DNA from: Limonium bicolor
Taxonomy: Eukaryota; Streptophyta; Magnoliopsida; Caryophyllales; Plumbaginaceae
DNA: 64,000 bases
Reading direction: 5' to 3'
Assembly (NCBI GenBank): GCA_023374045.1
Contig: CM041783.1
Coordinates: 97,313,298-97,377,297, forward strand
Position numbers and translations under genes: made by a program. The notes under the pieces were generated by a model. That model was not told the DNA's origin. It searched no databases and saw nothing but the letters and a program-made list of their open reading frames with translations. Position 1 is the first letter of the stretch; every line of letters begins with the position of its first letter. This document shows positions 12,071-25,429 of this stretch, in pieces.

Positions 12071-12147
12071 ATTTTCTAGGATCTAGGCTTTTCAGTCAGA
12101 CCATATCTAGAGACCCCCCTCATACCGAAAAATCACCCTCCACAGAA

Positions 12148-12165
12148 TGGCGACTCTGCTGGGGA
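12148..12165 (+). other. Primer binding site, internal copy 2 (tRNA-Arg type)
   Basis: TGGCGACTCTGCTGGGGA lies 3 bp after the LTR end. The leading TGG pairs with the CCA tail and the rest matches, from memory, the 3' end of plant tRNA-Arg, the primer reported for Ogre elements. It would prime minus-strand DNA synthesis. Confidence 0.8.
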
Positions 12166-15100
12166 AAACTTGAGTAAGTTTTTCTCAAAACTCAAGGAAG
12201 ACTGAACTCCATTCAAAATTGTCGGGACTTCCCCACTTCTTTAAAACCTTCAAGAGATTCATTCCAAGCCTCTAGGATTATTCTACTCCACACTTAGAGT
12301 GTGTAGCTGATGAGGACAGCTAGGATTTGTTAAATCCTCAACAAACATTGCAACAATTGGTTTAATCATTAGCTCACGATTAGAAAGAGACACTTAGGAT
12401 TGAATGAAGCTAACTTCCCTTCAGGTTAATAACAACCAATTGGAATTACCGCCTTCAAGACAAAACAGTTAGTAAATAGGGTTGCTTGATCTTCTATGGT
12501 TTATTTACCGCATTCATATTATTGTTGCTTGTTGCGGGGTGAGACGGTCATTGACCTACACCATTACCGCTTTTACATTTACAAGTTGTGAGTGCATGGG
12601 TAGCTTAGGACATGCATTCCTCTGTGTCACCCCTATTTCCACGAGTCACGGCATCCCAATCGGTCCACGATTGATTTCCCATGAGTCGGGTCACTCACTG
12701 AGTGGTTAAGCCCGCGAGGCGAGACGGTCACCGACCTACGCCCTGAAGACTCATGATCCAAAATTATCCTCCATATCCGAGTCCAGACCAGCATATAGTG
12801 AACCATGAGCCTTCAGTGTCCAGCTGCCTAATCCGGTGTCTAGGACGGGTTTTATGGGTAGTCACCCCCTTGTATGCCGCCTGTCTGACCACCCTTCTGC
12901 CTTACCCTGAAGATTGCATGGGCTCAGTTCTCCATTGTTCCTCTGCACCACGGGTGTCTCTAAAGCCCAATGTCACGCTACACGTCCATAGAGGATCCCG
13001 TATTTACCGGATACCCATACATGGCACAACGTAGTCAGTGAATAATTTGGACTTTAGACACACCTGACCGTGCAGATGACGAGAGACCCGTTCCCATGCA
13101 GTACTTCCCCAAGTTTCCCAAAAGTGAGTATGTTGTGATAATCCCCGGCCGTGGCTCATGTGACTGTATCACTTCGGGTATCCTGACCTTTCGAACTTAA
13201 GCACTCCGGACTTTCTTGATGACGTGCCCCACAAGGCATAACAGAGATAAATCCCGAGAGATGAACAGTGAAGGAACGACGGTTCCCCCGGTGGTATGGA
13301 AGCACTGATTGACCTGGAAGGTGATTATCCCAATCATTCGCACTTAGCTCCACATAAAACCAGCCATGATTTATATTTTCGTTCTTATGTCTATGTGATC
13401 ACGATTTAAACACTTGAAAAATCAGAAAACGAATCATGTCGAACGCTCTAATGAAATATCTTCAAAGCCGTTCATCTCGAATGATTTCAAAATTATTATT
13501 TCCAAAGCAGTTTTCAAAATCATTTTCAATCAAATTCTTTCAGAAAATAAACTTTGTCCAACGGTTTGTAAAGACCAGATTTCAAAAATCTGTTACTTTC
13601 AAATGATTTTCGATCAGTATTTCTTACAAATGTTATTTCAAAAAAAAAAACTATTTCCAAAAATGGATTTCAAAAACCTGCTTTTTACAAACGAATTTCA
13701 AACAACTTTTTCATGAATATTATCTCAAACTTGTTTTTGAAAACAGTTTTCGAAGTTGATTTTCACAAACGTATTTCAAAATAAATGATTTAGTCCCCAT
13801 GTTGTGACTCGCTATTTTTGAAGTTCAACCCACCTTCAAGAGCAGTGGTCATTACTGTGGAGCGTACTAGTCATTTCGTGTTTTCACAAAAGTGGTGGAT
13901 TTTCACAAAGATTTTGTGCTCGATCATTCTTCTTTCCTTTCTCAAAAAAAAGAAGCCCCTCATCTTCCTCGTCGGAGCAAGTGGAGCGCATGAAGATCAA
14001 CAACAGTCTGAACCAAAAATCAGAGCTGCACCAACCCGAGTCCAGTGACATGAAGACTAGAAACAACCATCCGAGTTCGAAGTTGCTGAGGGTCAGAAGA
14101 GCACCAACCAATTTCTCTTGATCATAGTGTCATCTTGTTGACCGAACCCGAAGACGATCGAACGGCCAATCAGGAGCCCACACATGAATAAGCAGTCAGT
14201 CAGAAGCTCGAAGACGAAGCAGAAGAATTCGGGAGAAGTTTTTAAGCTCAAACTCCCCCATTTAATGACTTTTTAGAATTGATGTATAGGTTTTCCCCTA
14301 ACATTCTTTTCTCTCTTGTCAATTTCTGAATAGACTTTGTGTATAGGTTGTACATTCCTGTTGAATTTATTTAGATCAATGTGTATAGGGTTCCCCACTC
14401 CCTATCTTATTTGCGAATGACCGAGCGTCAAAACTCATATTGAGAAAACCCACCACTTCGAAAACACATGTTTTCAAAACTATTTTTCTAAAAAAGTTGA
14501 TTTCTTTTAGCACACACAACTTGTTTCTTCCCGTTTTCGGTCAGTTCACATTCATTAATCATGCATGAATCACACCCATCTCGCAGAAATTGCATGATCA
14601 CATGTTGCATTCTCAACACATCACACACAAAATTCATCCCATTTTTCAAGCGCACTAGCATTTGCGTCTGTTAGATTCTTTTTTGGTGACTGTTTTTGCA
14701 GGTGATTAACCGTCTTTGCCCACGAGCGACAACATGATCTTCGAAATAATAGCAAGAAATACCAGGGATTCAAACATTTTCCCATTCGGCATACCATGCA
14801 CATAGAGACCAATAACAACAAAAAGCATATACCAGAAAAATCATACATCCAAAAAATCCAAAAAAATCACACACCCAAAAATCCAAAAAATCATGCCTTC
14901 AAAAAATCCCAAAAATGCAGTCACTGTCATATCATGGGACCACCATGCGGGAGTGGTCACTCCCTAAAAGTCCAAAAACTCCAGAAGCCAATCATCAACC
15001 GAATGTCTTTCTGAAACAGCCTCTCTCACATCACACCTAACAACTTCTCTCACATAGATCATCTTCAGGGCCAATCGTGACAGGATGAGCTTCATGAATC

Positions 15101-17223
15101 ACAAGCTGAATTTGGCTCAAGCGAGACTAGTCATAACCTTATCACTCATGCATTGCATTCAAAACGAAAAACACACAACAAAAAAAACATTCAGTCAAAA
15201 TCCAAAGTCAACCATCTTCATTCATCACTTTTAGCATTTCAATCTTATACGTAGTAATTCCATATTACCACAATAGATTGCATTGTAGATAGTCGTGTTT
15301 GCATACTCTCGTATCGAATGACATCTTTGGGAAAAATCTTGAGAGAATGATTGAACGGAGTGCGTGAACCACTAAACTCTCGACCCATCAATGAATACAA
15401 GGGTCTAACCAAAATCAGCACCACAAACCAAGTGAGTAGTGTGCGAAGAGCGGTATTTTCCTTTGAATTTCAAATGAGTGTTTTGGACAATCCAATGAGT
15501 GATGAGGAAAGATGGAGCGAGTCCACAGAGGTAAAACCACGAGCGACTTGTGTCTTCCTTCAACACATGGAGAGGCACAATTCATAGCGAGATCAATGTC
15601 GATAAACAGGATACGAACTGTGATTCATGCAAAGATCCGAGAATAGTAAGAAAACAATCATTGACTAATAAGGATGACGAGGCACTTAGGAATAAAAATC
15701 CCCACAAAACCAAAAAGCTTTGACAGCCCTTTACATAACCCCTTAGTGAGCCCCGCTGAGCCTTTCATGAAAAACTCTTTCTTCAGAAACTCCACAACAT
15801 GCCAACCCCTACATATACTTACCTGCCCTTGCAATAGAGGATCTCAAAGGAGCCGGAGCCATGGTCCCTCCCCACCATCTTCCACAAAAACAATGAAATG
15901 TTCAAAGAAATCAGTGAGTCAATGCAACTCCAAGGCCAAACACCTAAAAGAAAGCTGAAAATGTTCAAGTAGATCGATAAGTCAATGCAACTTTGAAGCT
16001 GAAAGCCAAAATGCAAAGCAAAAAATGCTTGAGGAAGTTGATGAGCCAAATGCAATTTCAAAAACACAAAAATGAGAAGAAAGTTCAAATCGCACGCCAG
16101 AAGAGGCAAGAAGGAGAAATCCAAACCAAAAGGACCAATGATGTCTCGAAGAAACCGATAAGGGGTTATCAAAGCCCGTCTAATCATTCCACCCATGGCG
16201 AAGGTAAAACATATTCTCTATTGCACAAAAGCTCCACAACTCCTAAATAAATCCTCCAGTCCCATGTGACACACATCACACCCCTCAGCCCCGTTATAAC
16301 CCAATAAAAGACCTCTGACTCGTTAGTTGATGAGCGTTAACTGAAAAGTATCGGATCTGAAACATGAATCATAAGCTTCATACTTGTTATCAACATGTCC
16401 CGTCATCCCAAAGGGACCATGAGTGGAAGAGTGTGACCTTACCCCACAAGGTCTTTCGAGTGCGAGTGACTCTTTGATCGAAGCACCAAATCATAAACAG
16501 CTAACCCCATTGCAATTGAGGAATTTGTGAGGATTGGAAAGTCCAGAACCTCAAAAAGGAATTCTAAGGAAAATACTGCTCCGAGCATCGAGAGTATCAT
16601 CACATCATTATCACACACGACCATACTCACGAGAGATTGACCCACATCCCTCCATGAGAGGAAAGTGATTCACGCCTTCGAGCTCAACAATCACTCGAGA
16701 TCGAACCGAAGATGTCTTATATTCGTAAGCCTCATATTAATAGAGATAGGACCGTACCTTCTCTCGAAAAACTGCACATGCATTTTGCATCCTTCTTGCA
16801 TTTAGTATTTACACATCATAACCACTTCATTTTCAACATCCGACTGGTAAGAACTCCACCCAGTCTCGCTGAAAGTCGACTTCAGTTGCAGTTGTTGAAG
16901 CATAACTTTTGATGTCAACCAGAGCCATCCCGAGCCATCATCGAGCTATATCTTGCCTCTTCAGAGCCATCCCGGGCTATCACCGAGCTACATCGAACCA
17001 TTCAAGAGCTATCCGGAGCCACACGAAGACCATCTCGGAGCATCCACTGCCATACTCAATCCTTATCGACACCGCTTCTAAATATCTGGAGCCATGTGGA
17101 GAGCCATCCTCAAACTTTGAGACCATCCCAAAGCTACACAGTGCCATCCCAATAGTATGAGAACAATATGAGAGCACCTCAAACGGAGCCATTTCGTCAC
17201 CAGGGCCTGCCTACAAAGTTTCG

Positions 17224-17287
17224 AACTACGTATGGTCTGATCTCAATACAGAATTGAGTACGTAGGCAGCCCGCCAAGGGTGCGACC
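17224..17287 (+). repeat. CTACGTA/TACGTAG hairpin motif, internal copy 2
   Basis: Same motif and position within the unit as 3943-4006, with both arms intact. Confidence 0.8.
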
Positions 17288-17883
17288 ACCTCGAAGGCGA
17301 CAATCCCCTTTCACTCCTCGCTATCATCAAACAGAGCATCCCAGAATCATGACGGAGCCATCCCGGAGCCATGATCAGAACTACACCCAAGACATCCAAC
17401 CATGTTTGGTTATTCAGAATGATAACAAGTCCACCCACAGCAAATCCATCAGATGGAGCCAACCGATCAGTCACCTCGAACTTCAACAACCGCATCAAGA
17501 CCATCGACCATTCTCAAGTTCACTGCCATATCAAAACCCACCAACCCCCGGACCGTTGGCCACACCAGAGCCATCAGTGCATACCAGAGCCATCGGCGTA
17601 ACCCGGAGCGACCACTGCATACCGGAGCCATCAACACACACCGGAGCCATCATTGCATACCGGAGAAATCAGTGCAAACAGGAGCAACCAATGCATGCTA
17701 GAGCCACCAATACATGCCAAAGTCATCTCAAAGTTTTGAAGCAACTGTGGAACCATCAGCTCACACGAAAATCTACATCCACAAATAGGGAGTTTGATTC
17801 AATTAATACATCGGTTAATCACCTCACATCACATATCATCTGCATATACCCACAAAATTTGTTCACTATCTAATGCATCTTCA

Positions 17884-19160
17884 CACCCGCTAGACAGCTA
17901 TTGCGCTACTAGTGCGGTCGAATTTTTCGTTTTACACCTGCTAGACAGCTATTGCGCTACTAGTACGGTCGCCTTTCATTTTACACCCGCTAGACAGCTA
18001 TTGCGCTACTAGTGCGGTCGAATATTTCGTTTTACACCTGCTAGACAGCTATTGCGCTACTAGTACGGTCGCCTTTCGTTTTACACCCTAGGAGCTATTG
18101 TGCTACTAGTGCGGTCGACTTTCATTTTACACCCGCTAGACAGCTATTGCGCTACTAGTGCGGTCGAATTTTTCGTTTTACACCTGCTAGACAGCTATTG
18201 CGCTACTAGTACGGTCGTCTTTCGTTTTACACCTGCTAGACAGCTATTGCGCTACTAGTGCGGTCGATTTTTCATTTTACACCTGCTAGACAGCTATTGC
18301 GCTACTAGTACGGTCGCCTTTCGTTTTACACCCTAGGCAGCTATTGCGCTACTAGTGCGGTCGACTTTTCGTTTTACACCCGCTAGACAGCTATTGCGCT
18401 ACTAGTGCGGTCGACTTTTCATTTTACACCTGCTAGACAGCTATTGCGCTACTAGTACGGTCGCCTTTCGTTTTACACCTGCTAGACAGCTATTGCGCTA
18501 CTAGTGCGGTCGACTTTTCATTTTACACCTGCTAGACAGCTATTGCGCTACTAGTGCGGTCGACTTCTCATTTTACACCTGCTAGACAGCTATTGCGCTA
18601 CTAGTACGGTCGCCTTTTGTTTTACACCCGCTAGGCAGCTATTGCGCTACTAGTGCGGTCGACTTTTCGTTTTACACCCGCTAGACAGCTATTGCGCTAC
18701 TAGCGCGGTCGATTTCTTTTCATTTTACACCTGCTAGACAGCTATTGCGCTACTAGTGCGGTCGAATTTTTCGTTTTACACCTGCTAGACAGCTATTGCG
18801 CTACTAGTACGGTCGCCTTTCGTTTTACACCTGCTAGACAGCTATTGCGCTACTAGTACGGTCGCCTTTCGTTTTACACCCGCTAGGCAGCTATTGCCTA
18901 CTAGTGCGGTCGACTTCTCATTTTATACCTGCTAGACAGCTATTGCGCTACTAGTACGGTCGCCTTTCGTTTTACACCCGCTAGGCAGCTATTGCGCTAC
19001 TAGTGCGGTCGACTTTTCGTTTTACACCCGCTAGACAGCTATTGCGCTACTAGCGCGGTCGATTCTTTTCATTTTACACCTGCTAGACAGCTATTGCGCT
19101 ACTAGTACGGTCGCCTTTCGTTTTACACCCGCTAGACAGCTATTGCGCTACTAGTATGGT
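17884..19160 (+). repeat. ~52-bp minisatellite, copy 2
   Basis: Same monomer family as 4603-5874, with monomer subtypes in largely the same order as in copy 1. The whole array was therefore duplicated with the unit and did not expand independently. Confidence 0.92.
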
Positions 19161-19540
19161 ACCGAACTTGCATTCTAGGCTCGTCATAAGCCCTAGGGCT
19201 GGATATCAAGAGGTCCAGTTGAGGCACTCCTAAGTCCTCGTGCACTCTAAACCAAAACACTGTTAGTATCATAGGCTCGTCATAAGTCCTATGGCTAGAT
19301 ATCAAGAGGTCTAGTTGAGGCTCGTCATAAGTCCTCGTACTTTCAATTGCATTATAGGCTTGTCATGAGTCCTAGGGTTAGATGTCAAGAGGTCTAACTG
19401 AGGCTCGTCATAAGTCCTCGTACTTTCAATCACATTCATACACTCACGATCGCATCCCAATGCGCCACTAAACCGCAGTGAGAATTTTTGGCGCCCCGTC
19501 AACCTTGATCCAATTCTGCAAGCCTTTTATTGCAAAGTCT

Positions 19541-19565
19541 GAAATAGAAAATAAAATAAGAGGGG
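19541..19565 (+). other. Candidate polypurine tract, copy 2
   Basis: Same 25-bp purine-rich run as at 6254-6278, in the same position relative to the minisatellite and the LTR promoter. Confidence 0.45.
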
Positions 19566-20081
19566 TCGTCGCCTTTCTTTTCAAAAAACGTACTGCTGTG
19601 CATGTCAAAATGAAACAATCGTTTTACGACAAAATTTTAAACCAATTTCCAAGCATTTTAGAAAAACCCAATTTTCGAAGATGAATTTTCAAACAATAAT
19701 ATGTCTTAGACTTACCCTTTTATTTAGTTATTTTCAATTTAATTTCCTTAGTCGTGGGCATTTCGTTTACTTCATTTTACTTATATTTTGTCATTTTTCA
19801 TTTGTTATTCTGAAAAGAAAACATTTCATTTTTATTGACTAAACCTTTTAGTTTTTTATTCTACATATACATTTTTTTAAGCATTAGCGTTTTTGATGAT
19901 TTTACTCATGTCGAGTTATAGCTTTTCGTTTTCTTTCCCTAAGTTTTGTATGAAGTTCCATTGTAGTTATTCTTTTCCTTTTTCATTTTTTCGGTGGATC
20001 AAATTTGGTCTTAACCCAATCTTCACTCAAACCCCACAACCCAACCTAAACTCATCCTATCTAAGCTCACAGCCCAAAACC

Positions 20082-20118
20082 AAAGCCCACATTAAAACCC
20101 TAACCCCTTCCTATAAAA
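20082..20118 (+). promoter_or_regulatory. LTR promoter, copy 2: AGCCCA x2, telo-box, TATA
   Basis: An AGCCCA motif lies just upstream (about 20071) and a second within this span, followed by AAACCCTAA (20095-20103) and TATAAAA (20112-20118). Same order and spacing as copy 1. Confidence 0.62.
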
Positions 20119-23100
20119 GAACAAGACAAAACCTAAAAAAAAAGGAAGGGGTAGAGGAGCCGCATCTGATTTTTTCCCCCATCGTTTTCTTCACTCCCGA
20201 CGGGCAGCCTCGAGGTTTTTCTTCTTCCCCTTCGAACTAACGAACGAGGAATGTACACGCTACAGCCTCTCATTCTCGTCAGTTGCGACATGCTCGACCC
20301 CAATCTTTCTTTTTCAATCTCTGTAAATATTGAAAACCCAGAAACAAATCACTATCTCCTGCTCATCGGAACCATCACAGGAATTTGGCTATTTTTGGTG
20401 TTAGTTTAATCCGAGCTTTTTGGCCTATTGGTTTCTGCCTCAAACAACCGTGACCGTGCACAAGGGAAGTATACATCTCAGATTCATCCTCATTCTTCAT
20501 CGTTGTCGGTTAAATCTCAGAAAACTCACCCCACTGGTGTTAACGCTGGTTCAGTACGACTGTTTGTGTTTGATTCTATCTGGTTGTTTGGTCATGGTGC
20601 ATAAACCGACCACCCCTCCTTATGTTGGTGTTAGTTAGCTCGGGTTTCAGCTGGATAAAAAAATTGATTTGGATTCCTGATCCTTTGGAAATTAATCACT
20701 AAAAAACTGGTCATTCACACCATTTAGTCCGTTTAATTTGATGCTTCAGTTGATTTGTCGGTTGATTTGCGTGATTATCATATTTTGGACTATCGAAGGT
20801 GGTTAAGGATATGTTAGGTCACACTGCTGGGCCAAGTATTGAAATCTGATCTGAAAGTTATCACGTGGCCGAGAGTAACCTGTTGTATATTCGATCTTTG
20901 CACATAATATATGAGGGTGATCCCGTACTGTTACGTAGCTCCTTTGCTGTTAAATTCGAATGATAGATCTCGATGATTAGTTTGAAGTCGTATGTGTTGG
21001 ACCTCCACCCTTTTCGGCCATTGGGAATTAAGGTCCACACAAACTTGTTCATGTGTTTACTGATTCATTTGTGACATTTGTTTACTGATTGTCCTGATGA
21101 TGTGATATTCAGGCTTGTTCTATCCCCCACTATCAGTTCAACTAGATATGCTCATTATACCTTGTTTTGTGTTCTACTGAGCAACTGTCGCTTTGAGATT
21201 TGAACTGAGCTTCACTTAGACCCGGCTTGTGGGCATTGGGCCCTGCGACTATTCCTATGAGTTTGGTAAGTCACTCAGGTTTGGAAATATACCGGTTTGG
21301 GAAACTACATCGTTGCTGGCTTTATACTTGCCCCCTAGTGTATAATTGTCGGTTTGGGAATTTAATTTGATTTGAGCAATTGATTATTTCCTCATTACCG
21401 TGATTATTCGACTCAATCTGCTCTCACTTTTACTTTATGCCTTGACTGAAGTACAAACGCAATCCTGGACTTGTTTCGCCTGGAATCAACATTGGTCTTT
21501 GCAATTTGACCCTACGGTTACGCTTTGGGCTGACGCTGTCTCATTGGTTTGGAAATCTGCTTCTAGCAATTATTTTGTCCTTGGCGCATGGATGTTTATT
21601 GAAAATTGTGTTGCTCGTGACATTATCACTTGCCCCTTGTGATATTTATTTACCGTGACGCTTATTATCCTTTGGCTTCATCTTTGACCGAAGTATACTT
21701 GTTCCGTTGGGCATGGGCCATGTTCGGCTGATGACTGCACCTGCTTGATTTGGAGTTTGATCAAAGGCTATGCTGATGCGTTTGGGATTGATACTTCTTC
21801 ATTGGGTTTGGAAATTCTATCTTTTGATCTTTACCATGCTTCTATCGCCTTTGATATTAAATTGTCCCTTGCGCATTGATATGGTTTGGGAATTGATTGA
21901 GACTAGTATAACTTGTCCCACGTGCTTAGATATGAGCATGAATCGAGTTATAGTTGCCCTCTGCTATAATTGTTAAGACAAATCACTCATCAGCTGGATG
22001 GTCCTCATTAATTTTTCATCTTAGAGGGAAATGATATAAACCCTTCTAGGTATGATCCCACATGACTCACAACTTCATCTCTTTGATACTACACTTCGGT
22101 TTGAGTCATAATCTAAGATGTTGAATTAATTTGAGTAGCAACCCCGATGCTTGATTTATCTTACAATCCTTAGCATTTGTTGGCAGCTTGAAACTCTTTT
22201 CTATGTTCTCGGTTGGGTGTGGGAGATGATTAGATTGCCCCCTTTCCTCCCATTGAGAGGGGCCGTATGATCCATTGCACACATCCCAACCTTCCTCCGT
22301 TCTCTGACTAATGTATCTTGCCTCTCTCGGTTGTATTATTGACATGTACATATTGTTTGAGGAACGGGAAACTGCTCGGGACTAAGGAGCTGGACTTGGC
22401 TAGGACTTCCGGGGCTCTCCTTTCAAACGCGAAAAAACGGTTGGTGTACCTCTTCGGATCCCTATCAGCTCGAGTGAGGCGGCGTCGATGCGACCCCCCA
22501 TAGCAGCTCTCTGTTTACAAATAAAATTGTGTTCATTTTTGTATTCATTTGTTTATTGTTCTTAATTATTTGTAATCCTAGGATTCTGTAAATATCACCA
22601 TTTGGGTTTGACAATGAGTTGATTCGTGACTGTTGAGCGCATTTCATAGTGGATTAACGTCATTTTTTTTATTACTATTCCAGTCACTGTTGGCTATGTT
22701 TGAGGGTAAAAGGCTCATAAGTTTATTCTTAGAATCGATTGTTTATGATACCGTATTCACATTCGGGTTTAAACTCAAAAGTCTTATTTGCTTGTTGTAT
22801 ATGCGAATCTACTCTCTGGTGGGCTCTGTTTCTTAATCACCAATTTATTTGTTGTCTTGTTCATTGCAATGCTCCTGGATTTAATGATTTGATTCAAGAC
22901 GGTCAATGAGGGCCTACGATCTCATTATGTCGTACTCGGTGTAGGCATTACTCATACCTGGTTTCATGTTTTTATCGAGGTACATGCAAAAACGGATGAG
23001 ACTTGAGCACGACTTGCTTGGCTTGGAGTTTACCGGGGACCTTTTGCTAATGAACCATGTTGTTGGTTTTGGGGGCTTGCAAAGACGGGATTATGAACAT

Positions 23101-24474
23101 TTGACTACAGATTCGACTTTGTCTTATATTTGATTAAGTAATGAACCGGGCAGGCCACCCCATAGGTTGGTTTCCTATCCCTACACCTCTTCTGATCATG
23201 ACCAACATGTTTACATTCTAGTATCATTGTTTGCTCCTTGTACATAGATTCGATTTGAGAAATTGGTCAAAGCATGATTCTTGTTTGATCTTCACTCGGG
23301 ACCAACTCATTTAATTGCTAAATCTTGTTTCATTATGCTATCTTGTTGATTACTTGTGACATTGTTATGATCCTCATTTGGGTCATTTTTAGAAATCTCA
23401 TAGAACAAACATTAGGATAGCGGGTGTCCCCCACTTAGTAGATTTTTGGTGGTGGTGACACCCTACACACAACCACATCTTTGAGCCCAAGATCTTTGTA
23501 ATTTACAACATACAAGCCCTTTGTAAATTCATACTCATCTGTTCAAAAACAAATCCTCTCATACCCCAAAACCAGATACTTTTCATGAATTGTTTGAAAT
23601 CAAACCTCTCCACACACTAACATCAAATACTCTCCCACTCATCAAACACACCTCAACCTCCAAGACATTTGAAATACTTCCAAAAGTTTCAAGACCAAAC
23701 ACAACTTCACCCAAACTCCTATTGTCTCATAGATTCAAGTCATCTCCCAACCTCAATTTCAAGGCCCATATCAAAGCCCATTTCAAGGCCCATTTCAAAG
23801 CCCATTCGAGGCCCAATCCAAGCCCAGTTCGAGGCCCAATCCAAAGCCCATTTCAAGGGCCATTTTGAGGCCCGTTTCAAAGCCCATGTCAAAGCTCAAT
23901 TCGAGACCCATTCCAAGGTCCCAATTCGGCCAAACTTCTAAGGCCTATTTCGGCCCATATCTTAAGGCCTAAGCCAGACCCATCAGTTCAAAGTTGGCAC
24001 CCAATCAATCCAAAACCGATTCAGTCCCATCTCAAATTCAAACCCAAAATCAATCCAATTGGGCCCAAATTCAACATGACCTGTAATTCCAATTCGATTC
24101 AAAAACTTCATTCAATCATTCATTCATTCATTCCCAATCATTCAAAAATTCAACTCAATTCAATTCTCATCAATTTCATTTCAATTCCAAATAAAAATTC
24201 ATTCAATTCCAATTCAACTTCAATTCAATTAATTCCAATTTCCCTCCACTGATGTCTCACAGACCCGAGCGTCTCACAGACTTTGTTATCCCAATGATTC
24301 GATATCTCACGACCAGAGCATCTCACAGACCCGAGCGTCTCACAGATCCGAATGTCTCACAGACTTCGACATCCCAAGGTTTCAAACGTCCCATAGACCC
24401 GAACGTCTCACAGACTAAAATGTCCCACACTCAAACATCCCAGGAGGATTCAAGCATCTCCTAATAAAACACTA

Positions 24475-24707
24475 AACTACGTAAGGTCTGATCTCAACAG
24501 GGAATTGAGTACGTAGGCAACCCATGCAGGTGCGACCCCACACCAATCAAATACCATTCTACATTCAGCCATCTCACCCTCAAACAATCCGGGCGCTCCC
24601 AACCCTCGATTACCATCACAAAACTCCTAAAATCCCAAATCTGAACTACGTAAGTTTGATCTCAACAGGGAGTTAAGTACGTAGGCAGCCCATCTATGGT
24701 GCGACCC
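24475..24707 (+). repeat. Pair of CTACGTA/TACGTAG hairpin motifs, LTR copy 2
   Basis: Motif copies at 24475-24538 and 24644-24707. The arms are intact, but the second has one-base losses next to its left arm. Confidence 0.78.
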
Positions 24708-25411
24708 CTTTCCAATCAAAAAACCCTTTTCCCACTAAACACTCAAAACTCTTCGAGTCACATACCTCCAAACTTCAGTTTTTCTTCATCCATTTAACCT
24801 TTGCTCCTTTCTCGATCTATTCTACATTAATCAACTCTCGGCCTGTCAACCCTTTCGTTTGGCGTTAGTTGGCAGAAAAAGCTCGCCTCATCTATTCTCT
24901 CTCTTCTCATCCAATCCTATCCTTGGCTCTTAAATGAATCTCTCAAAAAAGGTTTTGAAAGAAGGCAATCCGACAATTGGAGACCGAGGTTTCCTCGGGC
25001 ACCAAGCCAAGTCGTGGTCGTTGCCACTTCTAAGGGTGTAACCCAGTGCGAACCCACATAGAATCTTGAGTGACCAGATAAGTCCTATCCACAATTTCAG
25101 AGTCAACCAATGGTTCTTAGAACCCTCCCTCTCTCCTTCCTAGTATCATAGGTCAAACTAGGTGGCGACTTAGTCAATTCGGCCTTATAGAGGCATAAGT
25201 CCGCGTGGAGCCCATCGAGAGCGGGTGTAGTGCGCATTTGCACTCCCCTTCATGCTTTTGGGAAAGACGGACGATTTAGTAGGTATTGAGGGATGCCAAT
25301 TATAACGGGTTCTCACCCTCCACAGAATGGCATTTTTCTAGGATCTAGGCTTTTCAGTCAGACCATATCTAGATAGACCCCCCTCATACCGAAAAATCAC
25401 CCTCCATATAA

Positions 25412-25429
25412 TGGCGACTCTGCTGGGGA
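25412..25429 (+). other. Primer binding site, internal copy 3 (tRNA-Arg type)
   Basis: Identical 18-bp site to that at 12148-12165. The preceding spacer and LTR end are altered (CATATAA in place of CACAGAA), but the site itself is intact. Confidence 0.78.

Larger units (their letters stand above)
6279..12144 (+). mobile_element. LTR copy 1 (~5.87 kb)
   Basis: The right end (…CCCTCCACA) is fixed by the primer binding site starting 3 bp later and by the array terminus after the same bases at 52067. The left end is tentative, set after the purine tract 6254-6278; the first bases are TCG rather than TG. The U3-like part carries an AGCCCA motif, a telo-box and a TATA box at 6824-6830. Downstream is a ~5.3 kb R/U5-like stretch with a conserved GGTAAGT (7972-7978), a GGGTGTC/GACACCC hairpin (10131-10174), CCCATTTCAAGG-type repeats, ATTCA-rich sequence, TCTCACAGAC repeats and two CTACGTA hairpins. 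No coding region is recognised. Relative to other copies it has many one-base indels, and it shares several base variants with LTR copy 4. Confidence 0.7.
12145..19565 (+). mobile_element. Internal region, copy 2 (complete, ~7.4 kb, non-coding)
   Basis: It begins with a 3-bp spacer and the primer binding site (12148-12165) and ends at the purine tract (19541-19565). The first ~1.1 kb is almost identical in copies 2, 3 and 4. It contains a GAGACGGTCA…GACCTAC motif twice (about 12541 and 12720). Both strands were examined: the longest open stretches are about 120-200 codons, have repetitive or low-complexity content, and show no gag zinc knuckle, protease DTG/DSG, RT YxDD or integrase HHCC signature. 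An autonomous Ogre would need more than 10 kb here, so this is a large deletion or replacement derivative. Confidence 0.75.
19566..25408 (+). mobile_element. LTR copy 2 (~5.84 kb)
   Basis: Same organisation as LTR copy 1, with its TATA box at 20112-20118. Its 3' end reads CCTCCATA followed by TAATGGCGAC, where the other copies have CCTCCACA followed by GAATGGCGAC. The terminal CA is therefore lost in this copy. Single-base indels relative to the other copies are frequent. It shares several base variants with LTR copy 3 (for example GTTCTACTGAGC and GCTTCTATCGCC). Confidence 0.7.

Noticed and set aside
17280..17873. 197-codon plus-strand frame in the GAGCCATC-rich region
   Set aside because: It runs through degenerate short repeats, and the equivalent frames in other units are broken by indels. 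His/Pro/Ser-rich translation follows repeat composition.
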